Part shown: one piece after another, positions 33,802 to 43,587 of the stretch | Layout: each line of letters opens with the position of its first letter | How positions within the stretch are numbered: the first letter of the stretch is position 1 | NCBI GenBank assembly: GCA_014305025.1 | Contig: JACRTY010000017.1 | Span: 62,001 to 126,000, forward strand | Length of the DNA stretch: 64,000 nt | DNA from: Candidatus Nyctobacter psychrophilus | Lineage (GTDB): Bacteria; Vulcanimicrobiota; Vulcanimicrobiia; Vulcanimicrobiales; Vulcanimicrobiaceae | Direction: 5' to 3' | Notes under the pieces: model-generated | What the model was told of the DNA's origin: nothing | The model's database searches: none | What the model saw: only the letters and a program-made list of their open reading frames with translations | Position numbers and translations under genes: made by a program

Positions 33802-34826
33802 ACTACAAAGACTACTATGCGGTGCTCGGCGTGCCCAAAAACGCTGCCGGGAAAGACGTCAAGTCGGCGTACCGCAAGCTCGCACGCAAGTGGCACCCCG
33901 ACGCCAATCCCAAGAGTCCCAAAGCGGCCGAAGAGAAATTCAAGGAGATCTCCGAGGCCTACGAGGTCTTGGGTGACGCCGAGAAACGCCGCAAGTACGA
34001 TGCGCTCGGCAGCGACTGGGCGCAAGCTGCGCAACAAGCCGAAACGCAGCGCCGTTACCGCTCGGCGCAAGGCGCGGGCGACCCGTTTGCCGGAGCACAA
34101 TTCTCCGGCGCGGGCGCCGGCGGCCCGAGCGGCTTCTCGGATTTTTTCGACCTCTTCTTCTCGGGGATCGGCCGCCGCGGCGGCAACGCCCAAGCATCGG
34201 CTCCGTCGTACGCGCAGCGCGGCGGCGACCTCGAGACCACGCTCGAGCTCACCCTCCGCGAAGCCTTTGCCGGCGGTTCGAAGGGCATCAGCTTACAGAT
34301 CGAAGACGCCTGCCCGCGTTGCGGCGGCAGCGGCATCGTGAACAATACGATCTGCCCGCAGTGTCACGGTACCGGACGCATCGTAAACAGCCGCCGCTTC
34401 GACGTCACGATTCCGCGCGGCATTCGTGAGGGTCAGCGCATTCGACTGGCGGGTCAAGGCAGCCGCGGCAGCGGCGGCGGCCCGAACGGCGATCTGCTGC
34501 TCGAAGCGCGGATCGCGAGCGATCCCACCTTCGAACGGAAAGGCGACGACTTGTACGTCGATCTGCCGGTGCAGGTTTACGACCTTGTTCTCGGCGCCGA
34601 TGTGCTGGTTCCAACCATGACGGGCGACGTGACGATGACGATTCCGCCCGGAACGCAGAACAATAAGATGCTGCGCCTGACCGGCAAGGGGATGCCCAAG
34701 GTCAGAGGCGGCGGCTACGGTGACGAATACGTACGTCTGGTCGGCTTGCTCCCGACCAATTTGAGCGAACGCGAACGCGAACTGTTCAGTGAGCTAGCGA
34801 ATCTCCGCAGCCCAGCCCACGCGTGA
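33798..34826 (+). CDS. dnaJ: DnaJ-family cochaperone with a two-motif zinc region
   Basis: A 342-residue J-protein that stimulates DnaK ATPase. It has a J domain with HPD (residues 4-70) and a Gly/Phe/Ala-rich linker. A cysteine region has only two CxxCxGxG motifs (CPRCGGSG and CPQCHGTG, near 175 and 192), where canonical DnaJ has four. The C-terminal substrate domains are present ('[20 protein letters not shown]', '[20 protein letters not shown]'). The two motifs could form one zinc site. It starts with GTG inside the grpE stop. Confidence 0.93.
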   Translation: MNYKDYYAVLGVPKNAAGKDVKSAYRKLARKWHPDANPKSPKAAEEKFKEISEAYEVLGDAEKRRKYDALGSDWAQAAQQAETQRRYRSAQGAGDPFAGAQFSGAGAGGPSGFSDFFDLFFSGIGRRGGNAQASAPSYAQRGGDLETTLELTLREAFAGGSKGISLQIEDACPRCGGSGIVNNTICPQCHGTGRIVNSRRFDVTIPRGIREGQRIRLAGQGSRGSGGGPNGDLLLEARIASDPTFERKGDDLYVDLPVQVYDLVLGADVLVPTMTGDVTMTIPPGTQNNKMLRLTGKGMPKVRGGGYGDEYVRLVGLLPTNLSERERELFSELANLRSPAHA

Positions 34827-34882
34827 CGACTCGTTCTCGCGCCCGAAGTGCGTGTAGCAACGTGACGCGTTGACCCACCGCC

Positions 34883-35452
34883 TTAGTAGCGCAGGTTGTA
34901 GAAAAGTAGCGTGATATAAGCGAGGACCCAAGCCAGATTGATTGCAGCTACGGTCCTCTGAACGATATCGGCCTTCGTGAATATCGGTACAAGCGTTACA
35001 AGAAGAATGGCGGCCTTGAGTTGCGCGTCAGCATCAAATGCGATGCGGCCGTCGAGCAGATACGTTTGAACGAAGCTGAGCGCAATGGCGAAGGCAATCA
35101 GTGAGAAGAACCAACGACGATTCTCCTCGTAAGCCGAACGCATATTCGTCTGCGTTTGAGCTTCACCCGTAGGCAAGATGAGTCCCGACGCGGCGTAGAC
35201 CGCCGCCGGGATGCTCAAGGTGCATAGGAAAATCGGAAAAGTCCAATGTTGGTGTCGGGTCAGATTGAAATCGGCCCACCACACCAACGTCAGTAAGAGG
35301 AATAAGTTAGCAGCCCATACGATGCTCGGCAAGTATAACGCGGTTCCCGAACGGTTGTGAATCACGCGTACCATTGCTCCGAGCAAATGCGACATTCCCA
35401 GCCCGATGATAATTGAGAGCAAGACCGAAAGGTACGAAAAGGCATCGATCAT
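34883..35452 (-). CDS. Membrane protein of unknown function
   Basis: A 189-residue protein with about five or six hydrophobic segments ('YLSVLLSIIIGLGMSHLLGA', 'LFLLLTLVWWADF', 'LIAFAIALSFVQTYLL', 'LAWVLAYITLLFYNL'). The codon use is visibly less GC-rich than its neighbours, which hints at horizontal origin. I recognise no family. It converges on dnaJ and stands alone. Confidence 0.6.
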   Translation of the reverse strand: MIDAFSYLSVLLSIIIGLGMSHLLGAMVRVIHNRSGTALYLPSIVWAANLFLLLTLVWWADFNLTRHQHWTFPIFLCTLSIPAAVYAASGLILPTGEAQTQTNMRSAYEENRRWFFSLIAFAIALSFVQTYLLDGRIAFDADAQLKAAILLVTLVPIFTKADIVQRTVAAINLAWVLAYITLLFYNLRY

Positions 35453-35518
35453 ATTTTGGGCCCGAGTCGACTCAGCGCAGCCAGACGTAGACAGGCTCTC
35501 CCTGGTTGAGCCGTCGGG

Positions 35519-36205
35519 TTAGTGCAGGTCGGCGTCGGTTAGACCGGAGTCGATTTTGAAGTCTTTGAGCTCCCAATGCTCGACGACATCCTTGCCGACG
35601 TAACGTTTACGCAGCACGACGAGGCCGGTTCGTTTGGAGACGTCGATCACGTCGAGCGTTACGTCTTTGTCGCTAGCGGGGTCGTCGGGGCAGCTGATGT
35701 TCGCGTTGGAGAAGACCAGTTCGTCGGTCGCATCGCCGTCGACCGTCGGACCGGCGCGCTCGACGATGCGGTCGCGGTGCGCGTCAAGACAAGCGACCAC
35801 GTCACCCTCGTCGGGATTGAGGATGCCGTTGCCGCGCAAGGACGTGAGATCGACATCGTGTGCGCTGCCGTGCATTTTGAAGAGCGAGAGCCCGCGGCGA
35901 TACGCGGTCACGCGGTCGCCGCCGTCCCACAGAATCGTCGAGCCGCTCTTGGTGCCCTTAATGACGTCGAGCCGCGCTTGGTGCGGTTTGCGGAACGCGT
36001 ACTGCAACTCGTGATCGCTGGAGCGGTCGCCCATAACCTCATGCGCCACGATCGTCACGCTATAGTCGTGAAGATTTCTCCAGGTCGCCGCCAGATGATC
36101 GAGCGCCGGTAGCGCCGTCGCCGCTCGGGCCGGCACGCCACCGCCGGCAAACACCAGAGCGGCTACAATGCAAGCCTGCCGCCGGCTTCCTCGAAATGCA
36201 ACCAT
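35519..36205 (-). CDS. Exported LolA-like protein of unknown function
   Basis: A 228-residue exported protein, taking ATG 36205 as start because the signal peptide ('ACIVAALVFAGGGVPARAAT') follows it. The mature part resembles the LolA/LolB-like lipoprotein-carrier fold: 'LAATWRNLHDYSVTIVAHEV', 'RKPHQARLDVIKG', and a later 'VIDVSKRTGLVVLRKRYV'. It may bind lipid or lipoprotein acyl chains in the periplasm. It diverges from the lipid-exporter-like ABC gene at 36303, a suggestive but unproven link. Confidence 0.6.
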   Translation of the reverse strand: MVAFRGSRRQACIVAALVFAGGGVPARAATALPALDHLAATWRNLHDYSVTIVAHEVMGDRSSDHELQYAFRKPHQARLDVIKGTKSGSTILWDGGDRVTAYRRGLSLFKMHGSAHDVDLTSLRGNGILNPDEGDVVACLDAHRDRIVERAGPTVDGDATDELVFSNANISCPDDPASDKDVTLDVIDVSKRTGLVVLRKRYVGKDVVEHWELKDFKIDSGLTDADLH

Positions 36206-36302
36206 AGAATCGCTGCTCCGCTTCGCACGGGAGGCCCGTCCTCCTGGCGACGCGAGCGTGGCTCTCAGCAACTTCTCATCCTTAACGGCGGTCGAAAGAA
36301 CG

Positions 36303-38153
36303 ATGTTAGGCGGCCCTCCGACCCATCTGATGTGGTCGAGCATGTTCAATCCGGAGAAGCCGAAAGTCGAACGCAAGATCGATTGGCGCCGGCTCGGCCG
36401 CCTGTTCTTGCCCTACTGGCGTCAAGAGTCGCTAGTGCTGATCTGTATCATCGCCGGTTCGGCGCTCGGACTCGCACCGGCCCTCTTTACGCGCAGCCTC
36501 ATCGACGGAGCGCTGGCCCACCACGACTTGCACGGCTTGTGGGTCGACGTGGCCGGCATGATCGTTGCTGCCCTCCTCGCCGCCCTGATCGGCGTCTATC
36601 AAGGCTACCTGAATTCGCTCGTGGGCGAAGGCATCATGCGCGACATCCGTACGAGCCTCGTCTCACACTTGCACCGCATGCCGATCGCCTTCTTCACGAG
36701 CACGAAGACGGGCGAAATCATGAACCGCGTCTCGAACGACGTCGACAACGTCGACAACGTCGTCACCGGAACGCTCGTGACGATCGTCACCAATATCGCG
36801 ACGATTGCGACGACGGTCGTGACCATGTTCGTGATGGATTGGAAACTGTCGCTGCTGGCGCTGACCGTCGTGCCCCTCATGATCGTGCCGCTCGGGCCCG
36901 TCGGGCGCCGCATGTACGTCGTGCGCCGCGCCACGCGCGAAAAACGCGACCAGATCGAGAGCCTCACCCAAGAGACGCTGTCGATTTCAGGCATCACGCT
37001 CATCAAATCGTTCGTGCGCGAGGCCTTCGAGGCGAAGCGGTTCTTCGGCGTCTCGACCGACCTGATGAAGCTGGAGATTCGCCTCGCGATGGTCGGGCGC
37101 TGGTTCATCGCCGCCATCGCCGCCATGGTCATCGTCGGACCCGCCATCGTTTGGCTCGGCGGTTGCTATCTCGCGATCTATTACGGACTGACCGTCGGGA
37201 CGATCGTGGCCTTCGTCGCGCTCCTGGGGCGGCTGTACGGCCCTGCTTCGGCGCTGGCCGGCATCCAAGTGCAGATCGTCAGCGCGTTCGCGGTGTTCGA
37301 GCGTATCTTCGAATACCTCGACATGGCGTCCGAAACCGAGGGCACACGCACGCTGCCGCGCGTGGCCGGCGAGCTGCGTTTCGAGGACGTACACTTCGCC
37401 TACGCGGCCGGCCGCCAAGCGCTCGACGGCGTCGATCTGCGCATCGAGCCGGGCCAGGTCGCGGCCTTCGTCGGACCGTCGGGCGCCGGCAAAACGACGA
37501 TCACCCAACTCGTACCACGCTTTTACGATCCGCAAGAGGGGCGCATCACGCTCGACGGCGTCGACGTGCGCGACCTCGACCTGCATTCGCTCCGTTCGCA
37601 CATCGGCATCGTGACGCAGGAGACGTACCTCTTCCACGACACGATCGCCGCCAATCTGCGTTACGGCAACGATGCCGCAACGCAGGCGCAGATGGAAGCG
37701 GCGGCACGCGCCGCCAACATCCATGCATTCATCGCAGCCCTGCCCGACGGCTACGCGACCGTCGTGGGCGAGCGCGGTCACAAACTCTCGGGCGGCGAAC
37801 GCCAGCGGCTCGCGATCGCCCGCGTGCTCTTGGCCGATCCACGCATCCTGATTTTGGACGAAGCGACGAGCGCGCTCGATTCCGAGAATGAAGCGCTCAT
37901 TCAGGCCGCCTTCGACGAGGCAATGCACGGGCGCACGAGCCTCGTCATCGCGCACCGCCTGTCCACGATCCTGAGTGCCGACGTCATCTTCGTCGTCGAA
38001 GCGGGCAAGGTCGTCGAACGCGGCACGCACACGCAATTGCTCGCCAAGGACGGAACGTACGCGCGCTTGTACCGCACGCAGTTCGAAAAGGGCAACGTCG
38101 AGCTGTCGTTTCAGCCGCCGGTGACGGGCTCCGCCGCCGTCCCGGCGCCGTGA
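36303..38153 (+). CDS. MsbA-like ABC exporter (fused permease and ATPase)
   Basis: A 616-residue type IV ABC exporter. Six membrane helices (about 30-330) carry the family motif 'HLHRMPIAFFTSTKTGEIMN'. The ATPase has Walker A GPSGAGKTT, LSGGERQRLAIAR, and 'ILILDEATSALDSENEALIQ'. It is the right length for an MsbA/BmrA-type homodimer exporting lipids or drugs. I chose ATG 36303 because upstream codons overlap the divergent gene. It is coupled to the next ATPase by a GTGA overlap. Confidence 0.9.
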   Translation: MLGGPPTHLMWSSMFNPEKPKVERKIDWRRLGRLFLPYWRQESLVLICIIAGSALGLAPALFTRSLIDGALAHHDLHGLWVDVAGMIVAALLAALIGVYQGYLNSLVGEGIMRDIRTSLVSHLHRMPIAFFTSTKTGEIMNRVSNDVDNVDNVVTGTLVTIVTNIATIATTVVTMFVMDWKLSLLALTVVPLMIVPLGPVGRRMYVVRRATREKRDQIESLTQETLSISGITLIKSFVREAFEAKRFFGVSTDLMKLEIRLAMVGRWFIAAIAAMVIVGPAIVWLGGCYLAIYYGLTVGTIVAFVALLGRLYGPASALAGIQVQIVSAFAVFERIFEYLDMASETEGTRTLPRVAGELRFEDVHFAYAAGRQALDGVDLRIEPGQVAAFVGPSGAGKTTITQLVPRFYDPQEGRITLDGVDVRDLDLHSLRSHIGIVTQETYLFHDTIAANLRYGNDAATQAQMEAAARAANIHAFIAALPDGYATVVGERGHKLSGGERQRLAIARVLLADPRILILDEATSALDSENEALIQAAFDEAMHGRTSLVIAHRLSTILSADVIFVVEAGKVVERGTHTQLLAKDGTYARLYRTQFEKGNVELSFQPPVTGSAAVPAP

Positions 38154-38878
38154 ACGCTTCCGCCGCCGGCAGCCTTTTGCACGTCGACGGCCTCACCAAG
38201 CGCTTCGGGCAGACGTTGGCCGTTGACCGCTTGACCTTTGATGTCGCTCGGGGAGAAGTCGTCGGTCTGCTCGGCCCCAATGGCGCCGGTAAAACGACCG
38301 CGTTTCTGTGCTTATGCGGACTGCTGCGGCCGGACGTCGGCACGATACTGTTCGGGGACCGCCGCCTGGGCGGCGACCGCGGCCGAACGATCTCGCTGAT
38401 TCCCGAAACGCCCGACGTGTATCCGATGCTCACCGTATGGGAACACCTCGCCTTCGTCGCAGCGAGCGCGCGACTGGGTCCGGGCTGGGAGCCGCGCGCG
38501 AACGACTTGCTTGCGCGCTTTGGTTTGAGCGCAGAACGCGATACCGTCGGAGGATCGCTTTCCAAGGGCATGCGCCAGAAGACGTTGATTGCGGCGACGG
38601 TGCTTGCCAACACGCCGGTACTCCTTTTCGACGAACCGACGATCGGACTCGACCCACGCGGACAACGTGAACTGCGCACGCTGATCGGCGACCTCGCAGC
38701 CGACGGCACGTCGATACTGATCAGCACGCATCTCATCGAATCGACCGCAACGCTATGCGACCGGATCATCATCCTCAAGAAAGGCGTCACGGTTGCGCAA
38801 GGCGCCGTTGCTGAGTTACGCGCGAACGGCGATGCGCACCGGACGCTCGAAGACGTCTTCTTAGAAATCACCGCGTAG
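38150..38878 (+). CDS. ABC transporter ATPase
   Basis: A 242-residue stand-alone ATPase starting with GTG. Walker A is GPNGAGKTT, and Walker B 'TPVLLFDEPTIGLDPRGQRE' is followed by the H-loop 'ISTHLIE'. The signature is weak (GGSLSKGMRQK), as is common in ABC-2-type systems. It probably energises the membrane protein at 38886. Confidence 0.9.
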   Translation: MNASAAGSLLHVDGLTKRFGQTLAVDRLTFDVARGEVVGLLGPNGAGKTTAFLCLCGLLRPDVGTILFGDRRLGGDRGRTISLIPETPDVYPMLTVWEHLAFVAASARLGPGWEPRANDLLARFGLSAERDTVGGSLSKGMRQKTLIAATVLANTPVLLFDEPTIGLDPRGQRELRTLIGDLAADGTSILISTHLIESTATLCDRIIILKKGVTVAQGAVAELRANGDAHRTLEDVFLEITA

Positions 38879-38885
38879 ACCGCCG

Positions 38886-40436
38886 ATGCGCGCGCTCTGG
38901 TTACTCGAGGTGCGATACCTTCGCCATCAGATAGCCGCGATCGGGCGCTCGCCGCTGCGCCTCATGGTATGGATCGTCTACGCACTGGCCATGGGTGCGG
39001 TCGCCGTCGTGCGGTCTTTGAAAGCGCTGCACCATCATGCTGTGACGCCGATCGCTCTGCGTGCCGATTTTGCGACGGCGGGCGCTGGCTTGTACCTCGC
39101 TCTGCTCGGCACGATGGCCGCCGCCGCGGCCTTCGGTCGCATCACGCCGTTCCGCAACGCGGCCGAGCCGGTGCTCTTTTCGAATGCCGGGCTGCGTCCG
39201 GTGACGATGGCCGTCTGGCTGCAGGCTCGCAAGATGGTGACGGGCTGGCTGCGTTCGTTCGCAATGCTGATCTATGCGTTGCTGGTGTTTTCGCCGCCAC
39301 GCTCGGATTCGAGCGCGACACTACGCGCGTTCGCGGCGGCCATTCTCGTGTTCGGGATCGCGATCTCGCTCGAACTGCCGACGTTCTTGCTCGCGCGCGG
39401 CCGGTGGAAGGGACTGGTTCGAGGCGTCGCCTGCGCGGTCGCGGCGCTCGGATTTGCCTACGGCATCGGGGGGCTCATGGGCGAGCGGATTCGCGGACCG
39501 CTCGTACGGACGACGCAGCTCGATCCCGGGCTCGCGCTCGCTCCACTGTTGGCCGGCGACTGGATCGCAATGCTCGTGCCGCTGCTGACCTTCGCGCTGT
39601 TGATCGGAGTCGTTGCCGCCCTCGGGAATGACGCGCTGCCTGAATTGTATGCCGCATCGCAGCGGACGGTCGGCGCACGCCAGCGCGCCCGTTCGCCCGC
39701 GCTTCGGACATCGTCGCGCGAACGTCGGCGCCGTACGAATACCGTTCCGCGCGGAGCGCTGGCGCTGGTCTGGAAGGATTGGATCACGTTCCGCCGCGTC
39801 GGTGGTGCGTTCGCGTTCTGGCTACTGTGCTGCGCGTTTTGGGCGGCCTGCGGCGCCGGTACGGCACTGCTGACGCGGCACTATCACGATGCCACTCCGC
39901 TCGCACTGCTCGCGGGAGCGCTCGGGCTCTTCGTCATCTTTATCGTTCCGTACGGCGCGAGCGCGGGTCTCGTCACCGATCTCGGCAAACCGCTCTTTTG
40001 GCTGTCCCCCGATGCGCTTCGCCTGCGCTTGGCAGCGTCGACGTTGGCGCGCGCGTGGCGTCTGGGAACCGCTCTCGGACTTGCGCCGCTTGCGGTCGCC
40101 GTCGTGTTCGGCGATACGATCTTCGCCGCAATTTCGTTGCCGGCGGGAATCGCGAGCGGCTGGGCGTTACAGGCGCTCGGCGTCGGACTCTATGCGCTCT
40201 TTCCCAATCCGCTCGACGCGCGCGGACCGATCGGCGCACTACGCACCCTCGTCACCATAGCGTGTTTCATTCCTCCCGCGCTCGTCGCGGCAATCGTCGC
40301 CCTACTGCACGGGCACTTCGCCGAACTCGGCATCGCCTTCGCCGCAACGCTGGCTTGCGAAGGCTGGCTGGCGATCGAACTCGCCGCCTTTCGCTTGCGC
40401 GAAGGAGGCGCCGCCCTGGCGGCGGCTTCACGATGA
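38886..40436 (+). CDS. ABC-2-like export permease
   Basis: A 516-residue membrane protein with about ten to twelve hydrophobic segments, eight bases after the ATPase. The N-terminus ('MRALWLLEVRYLRHQIAAIG') and the repeated segment layout fit a large putative ABC exporter permease, but I cannot name the family. The cytoplasmic loop near 255-290 is Arg-rich. Substrate unknown. A GC-rich imperfect hairpin (40446-40473) follows the stop. Confidence 0.7.
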   Translation: MRALWLLEVRYLRHQIAAIGRSPLRLMVWIVYALAMGAVAVVRSLKALHHHAVTPIALRADFATAGAGLYLALLGTMAAAAAFGRITPFRNAAEPVLFSNAGLRPVTMAVWLQARKMVTGWLRSFAMLIYALLVFSPPRSDSSATLRAFAAAILVFGIAISLELPTFLLARGRWKGLVRGVACAVAALGFAYGIGGLMGERIRGPLVRTTQLDPGLALAPLLAGDWIAMLVPLLTFALLIGVVAALGNDALPELYAASQRTVGARQRARSPALRTSSRERRRRTNTVPRGALALVWKDWITFRRVGGAFAFWLLCCAFWAACGAGTALLTRHYHDATPLALLAGALGLFVIFIVPYGASAGLVTDLGKPLFWLSPDALRLRLAASTLARAWRLGTALGLAPLAVAVVFGDTIFAAISLPAGIASGWALQALGVGLYALFPNPLDARGPIGALRTLVTIACFIPPALVAAIVALLHGHFAELGIAFAATLACEGWLAIELAAFRLREGGAALAAASR

Positions 40437-40517
40437 ACAACCCGCGTACCGGCGCGAGTGCGCGGCGCCGTACTCCCAAGTCCGCGGACGGGGAGCTTCG
40501 AATGCTGCTAAGCGACC

Positions 40518-41159
40518 TCAGCCCTTTAGTTGAACCCTAAACGGCGGCCCCGTCGCCGCGCGCACGTCGTCGACGCTAATGCCGGGCGCGCACTCGCGCA
40601 GCACGAGGCCGTCGGGCTCGATGTCGAGCACCGCTAGGTCGGTGATGATGCGGTGCACCACGCCGCGACCCGTCAGCGGCAAGGTACAGTGGTTGACGAT
40701 CTTGTGGGTGCCATCTTTGGCGACGTGCTCCATCATCACGATGAGCCGTTTGGCGCCGTGGACGAGGTCCATCGCGCCGCCCATGCCCTTGACCAGCTTG
40801 CCCGGAATCATCCAGTTCGCCAGATCCCCGCGGCCGGAGACTTGCATGGCGCCGAGCACCGCAAGATCGATGTGGCCGCCGCGGATCATGCCGAACGATG
40901 CCGCTGAATCGAAAAACGATGCACCCGGATACACGGTGACCGTTTCTTTGCCGGCGTTGATGAGGTCGGGGTCCTGCTCGCCCTCATACGGATACGGCCC
41001 CATGCCTAAAATGCCGTTCTCGCTTTGCAGAACGACGTGAATGCCGGGATCGACAAAATTCGGAATCAACGTCGGCAGGCCGATGCCGAGATTGACGTAT
41101 TGGCCGTCGCGCAGTTCGCGTGCAACGCGCGCCGCCAGTTGATCGCGCGTGAGCGCCAT
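40518..41159 (-). CDS. scoB: 3-oxoacid CoA-transferase subunit B
   Basis: A 213-residue beta subunit of a family I CoA-transferase, which moves CoA between succinyl-CoA or acetyl-CoA and a 3-oxoacid. The catalytic Glu lies in '[17 protein letters not shown]', and '[15 protein letters not shown]' is conserved. Its ATG overlaps the alpha-subunit stop by one base (TAATG). Together with the acyl-CoA dehydrogenase downstream it suggests ketone-body, leucine or fatty-acid catabolism. Confidence 0.93.
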   Translation of the reverse strand: MALTRDQLAARVARELRDGQYVNLGIGLPTLIPNFVDPGIHVVLQSENGILGMGPYPYEGEQDPDLINAGKETVTVYPGASFFDSAASFGMIRGGHIDLAVLGAMQVSGRGDLANWMIPGKLVKGMGGAMDLVHGAKRLIVMMEHVAKDGTHKIVNHCTLPLTGRGVVHRIITDLAVLDIEPDGLVLRECAPGISVDDVRAATGPPFRVQLKG

Positions 41160-41950
41160 TACACTTCCTCGCCCGCGGCCGCCGGCGCCGCGTCGCGTTC
41201 GGACCGTTTGCGCGTCGTCACGCGTTCGATCCGCTTACCGTCGCTGCCGACGACGACGACGCGCTGCACGAAGATGCCCGGCGTATGCACGTTCTGCGGA
41301 TCGATCTCGCCGGGTTCCACCAGCCGCTCGACTTCGGCGACCGTGATCTTCCCCGCTGCAGCGCAGAGCGGATTGAAATTGCGCGTCGCTGCATCGTAGA
41401 CCAAGTTTCCCAGCCGGTCGCCGACGCTCGCCCGCACGAACGCATAATCGCACACGATGCCTTCTTCGAGCACGTAGTCGAGGTCGCCGAAGCGGCGCGT
41501 CTCCTTCTGCGGGGAAGCGACCGCGATCGTGCCTCCGGGTCCGTAGCGCCACGGCAACCCACCCTCCGCCACCTGCGTGCCGACGCCGGCCGTCGTATAG
41601 AAGGCCGCAATGCCGGCGCCCCCGGCGCGCAAGCGTTCGGCGAGGGTTCCCTGCGGAACGAGCTCGACTTCCAGTTCGCCGCTCAGAAACTGCCGCTCGA
41701 ACTCACGATTTTCTCCAACGTACGAACCGGTGGTACGGCGGATGCGCTTGGCGTCGAGCAGCACGCCCAGTCCCCAACCGTCGACGCCGCAATTGTTCGA
41801 GACGGTGACGAGATCGCCGGCGCCTTGCTCCAAGAGCGCGCCGATCAGGTGAAACGGAATGCCGCACAGACCGAAACCCCCGACCGCAAGCGACGCTCCG
41901 CTCGGCACGTCGGCGACGGCAGCGGCCGCGTCGGCCACGACTTTGTTCAT
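41159..41950 (-). CDS. scoA: 3-oxoacid CoA-transferase subunit A
   Basis: A 263-residue alpha subunit. It has the CoA-binding glycine motif '[17 protein letters not shown]', then '[15 protein letters not shown]' and '[15 protein letters not shown]'. It starts at ATG 41950 and heads the scoAB pair. The C-terminal 30 residues are charged and Ala-rich and lie beyond the conserved domain. Confidence 0.93.
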   Translation of the reverse strand: MNKVVADAAAAVADVPSGASLAVGGFGLCGIPFHLIGALLEQGAGDLVTVSNNCGVDGWGLGVLLDAKRIRRTTGSYVGENREFERQFLSGELEVELVPQGTLAERLRAGGAGIAAFYTTAGVGTQVAEGGLPWRYGPGGTIAVASPQKETRRFGDLDYVLEEGIVCDYAFVRASVGDRLGNLVYDAATRNFNPLCAAAGKITVAEVERLVEPGEIDPQNVHTPGIFVQRVVVVGSDGKRIERVTTRKRSERDAAPAAAGEEV

Positions 41951-42039
41951 GCGCCCAGCGCTTACGACGAGCGCGCGCCGCCTGCCTCTGGGGCAACCCT
42001 GCCCGTTTCGATTGCTTGCTGCGACGGTATGCGCGGAAG

Positions 42040-42330
42040 ATGAACGACTATGATATCGAGCAAGCCCAGCGCGGTTCAGGCAACGCCGTGAAATCCGCAG
42101 CCCATTCCGCCAGTTCGGCTTTGGAATCCCCGATCAAGAAGGCCGACACCAACGCGACGTTGCGCAGCGGCCTCATGGCCGGTGCCGCCGCCAGTTTGTT
42201 TGCCTCGCTCGCCCTCAAAGCGGCAGGCAGCCGTGAAGATGCGCTATTTGTCGGACAATGGGTTCCGACGTTCCTCATCATCGCGCTCTGGGTCACGATC
42301 GTGCGCGAGGACGTCGCTCCCGGCACCTGA
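42040..42330 (+). CDS. Small membrane protein of unknown function
   Basis: A 96-residue protein starting at ATG 42040. A polar N-terminal 40 residues (Ser/Ala-rich) is followed by two hydrophobic helices ('LMAGAAASLFASLALKAAG' and 'WVPTFLIIALWVTIV'). It may be a general envelope or stress protein. No family recognised. It lies between divergent scoAB and the acyl-CoA dehydrogenase, 72 bases upstream of the latter. Confidence 0.55.
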   Translation: MNDYDIEQAQRGSGNAVKSAAHSASSALESPIKKADTNATLRSGLMAGAAASLFASLALKAAGSREDALFVGQWVPTFLIIALWVTIVREDVAPGT

Positions 42331-42402
42331 ACCGGGTCGCGGGAGGACGACTGCGGCGACCGAAGTCCCCGGCAAGCATCCTCTTTAGACCGGGAGTAGA
42401 CC

Positions 42403-43587
42403 ATGGCCATCGCGTCCCCTCATGCGACGGCGTCGGAAGACGACGCGATGATCCTCGAAGTCGTTCGCGAACTCGTCGCCGAACGAGTGGCGCCTCGCGC
42501 CGCTGAAATCGATGAGAAGGGCGAGTTCGCGCGCGACGTTTATGACCTCTTCGCCGGCAACGACTTGCTCGGAGTACCGTTTCCCGAAGAGTACGGCGGT
42601 CTCGGACTCTCGTTTCTCACCTACGTGAAAGTGGTCGAAGAAGTCTCGAAAGCGTGTGCTTCGAGCGGCCTGATGATTGCCGTTCAGGAATTGAGCGCGC
42701 TCGCGCTCATCATTGCTGGAACCGACGCGCAAAAACGAAAATACCTGACCAAACTCTCGAGCGGCGAAATGATCGGGGCCTATGCGCTGACGGAACCGGG
42801 CAGCGGCTCCGATGCCGCGGGTTCGATGCGCGCGCGCGCCGAGAAGCGCGGCGATCACTACGTCCTCAACGGTAACAAGGTCTGGATCACCAACGGCAGC
42901 GTCGCGGACGTGGTGACCGTTTTCGCCGTGACCGACCCGGCGAAGGGTCCCAGCGGCATCAGCGCATTCATCGTGGAGAGCACGTTTCCGGGCTTCAAGG
43001 TGGGCAAGCTCGAAAAAAAGATGGGAATCCGCGGTTCGCCGACGTGCGAATTGATCTTCGAGAACTGCGAGGTACCGGCCGAGAATCTGCTCGGGGAGGA
43101 AGGCAGCGGTTTCAGGACCGCCATGCGCGTACTCGACAAATCGCGCCCCGGAATCGCTGCGCAGGCGGTCGGGATCGCGGCGGGCGCGCTCAATTTCGCC
43201 ACCACTTACGCGACCGAGCGCATTGCCTTCGGGAAGCCGATCGCGCAGCAGCAGGGCATTCAATTCATGCTCGCCGACATGCGCGTCGAACTCGAAGCGG
43301 CGCGGCTACTGCTTTACGAAGCGGCCCGGAAATGCGACGAGAACGCGGCGGACCTGAGCGTATGGGCAGCGTACTGTAAGCTCAAGGCCGGTGATGTTGC
43401 GATGATGGTCACCACCGACGCCGTGCAGATTCTCGGCGGCTTCGGATACTCCACCGAATATCCGGTCGAACGGATGATGCGTGATGCCAAGATCACCCAG
43501 ATTTACGAGGGCACGCAGCAGATTCAACGGCTCGTCATTGCGCGCAGCATGATCGGCAAGAAGCCGCCGCCGGTTATCCGACGCTGA
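42403..43587 (+). CDS. Acyl-CoA dehydrogenase
   Basis: A 394-residue FAD enzyme that introduces the 2,3 double bond into an acyl-CoA. Signatures are 'GAYALTEPGSGSDAAGSM' and 'GNKVWITNGSVADVVTVFAV', with the likely catalytic Glu in 'QIYEGTQQIQRLVIAR'. A GGGAG site precedes the ATG. Chain-length preference cannot be read by eye. Its 3' end overlaps the convergent VIT gene by 14 bases. Confidence 0.92.
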   Translation: MAIASPHATASEDDAMILEVVRELVAERVAPRAAEIDEKGEFARDVYDLFAGNDLLGVPFPEEYGGLGLSFLTYVKVVEEVSKACASSGLMIAVQELSALALIIAGTDAQKRKYLTKLSSGEMIGAYALTEPGSGSDAAGSMRARAEKRGDHYVLNGNKVWITNGSVADVVTVFAVTDPAKGPSGISAFIVESTFPGFKVGKLEKKMGIRGSPTCELIFENCEVPAENLLGEEGSGFRTAMRVLDKSRPGIAAQAVGIAAGALNFATTYATERIAFGKPIAQQQGIQFMLADMRVELEAARLLLYEAARKCDENAADLSVWAAYCKLKAGDVAMMVTTDAVQILGGFGYSTEYPVERMMRDAKITQIYEGTQQIQRLVIARSMIGKKPPPVIRR

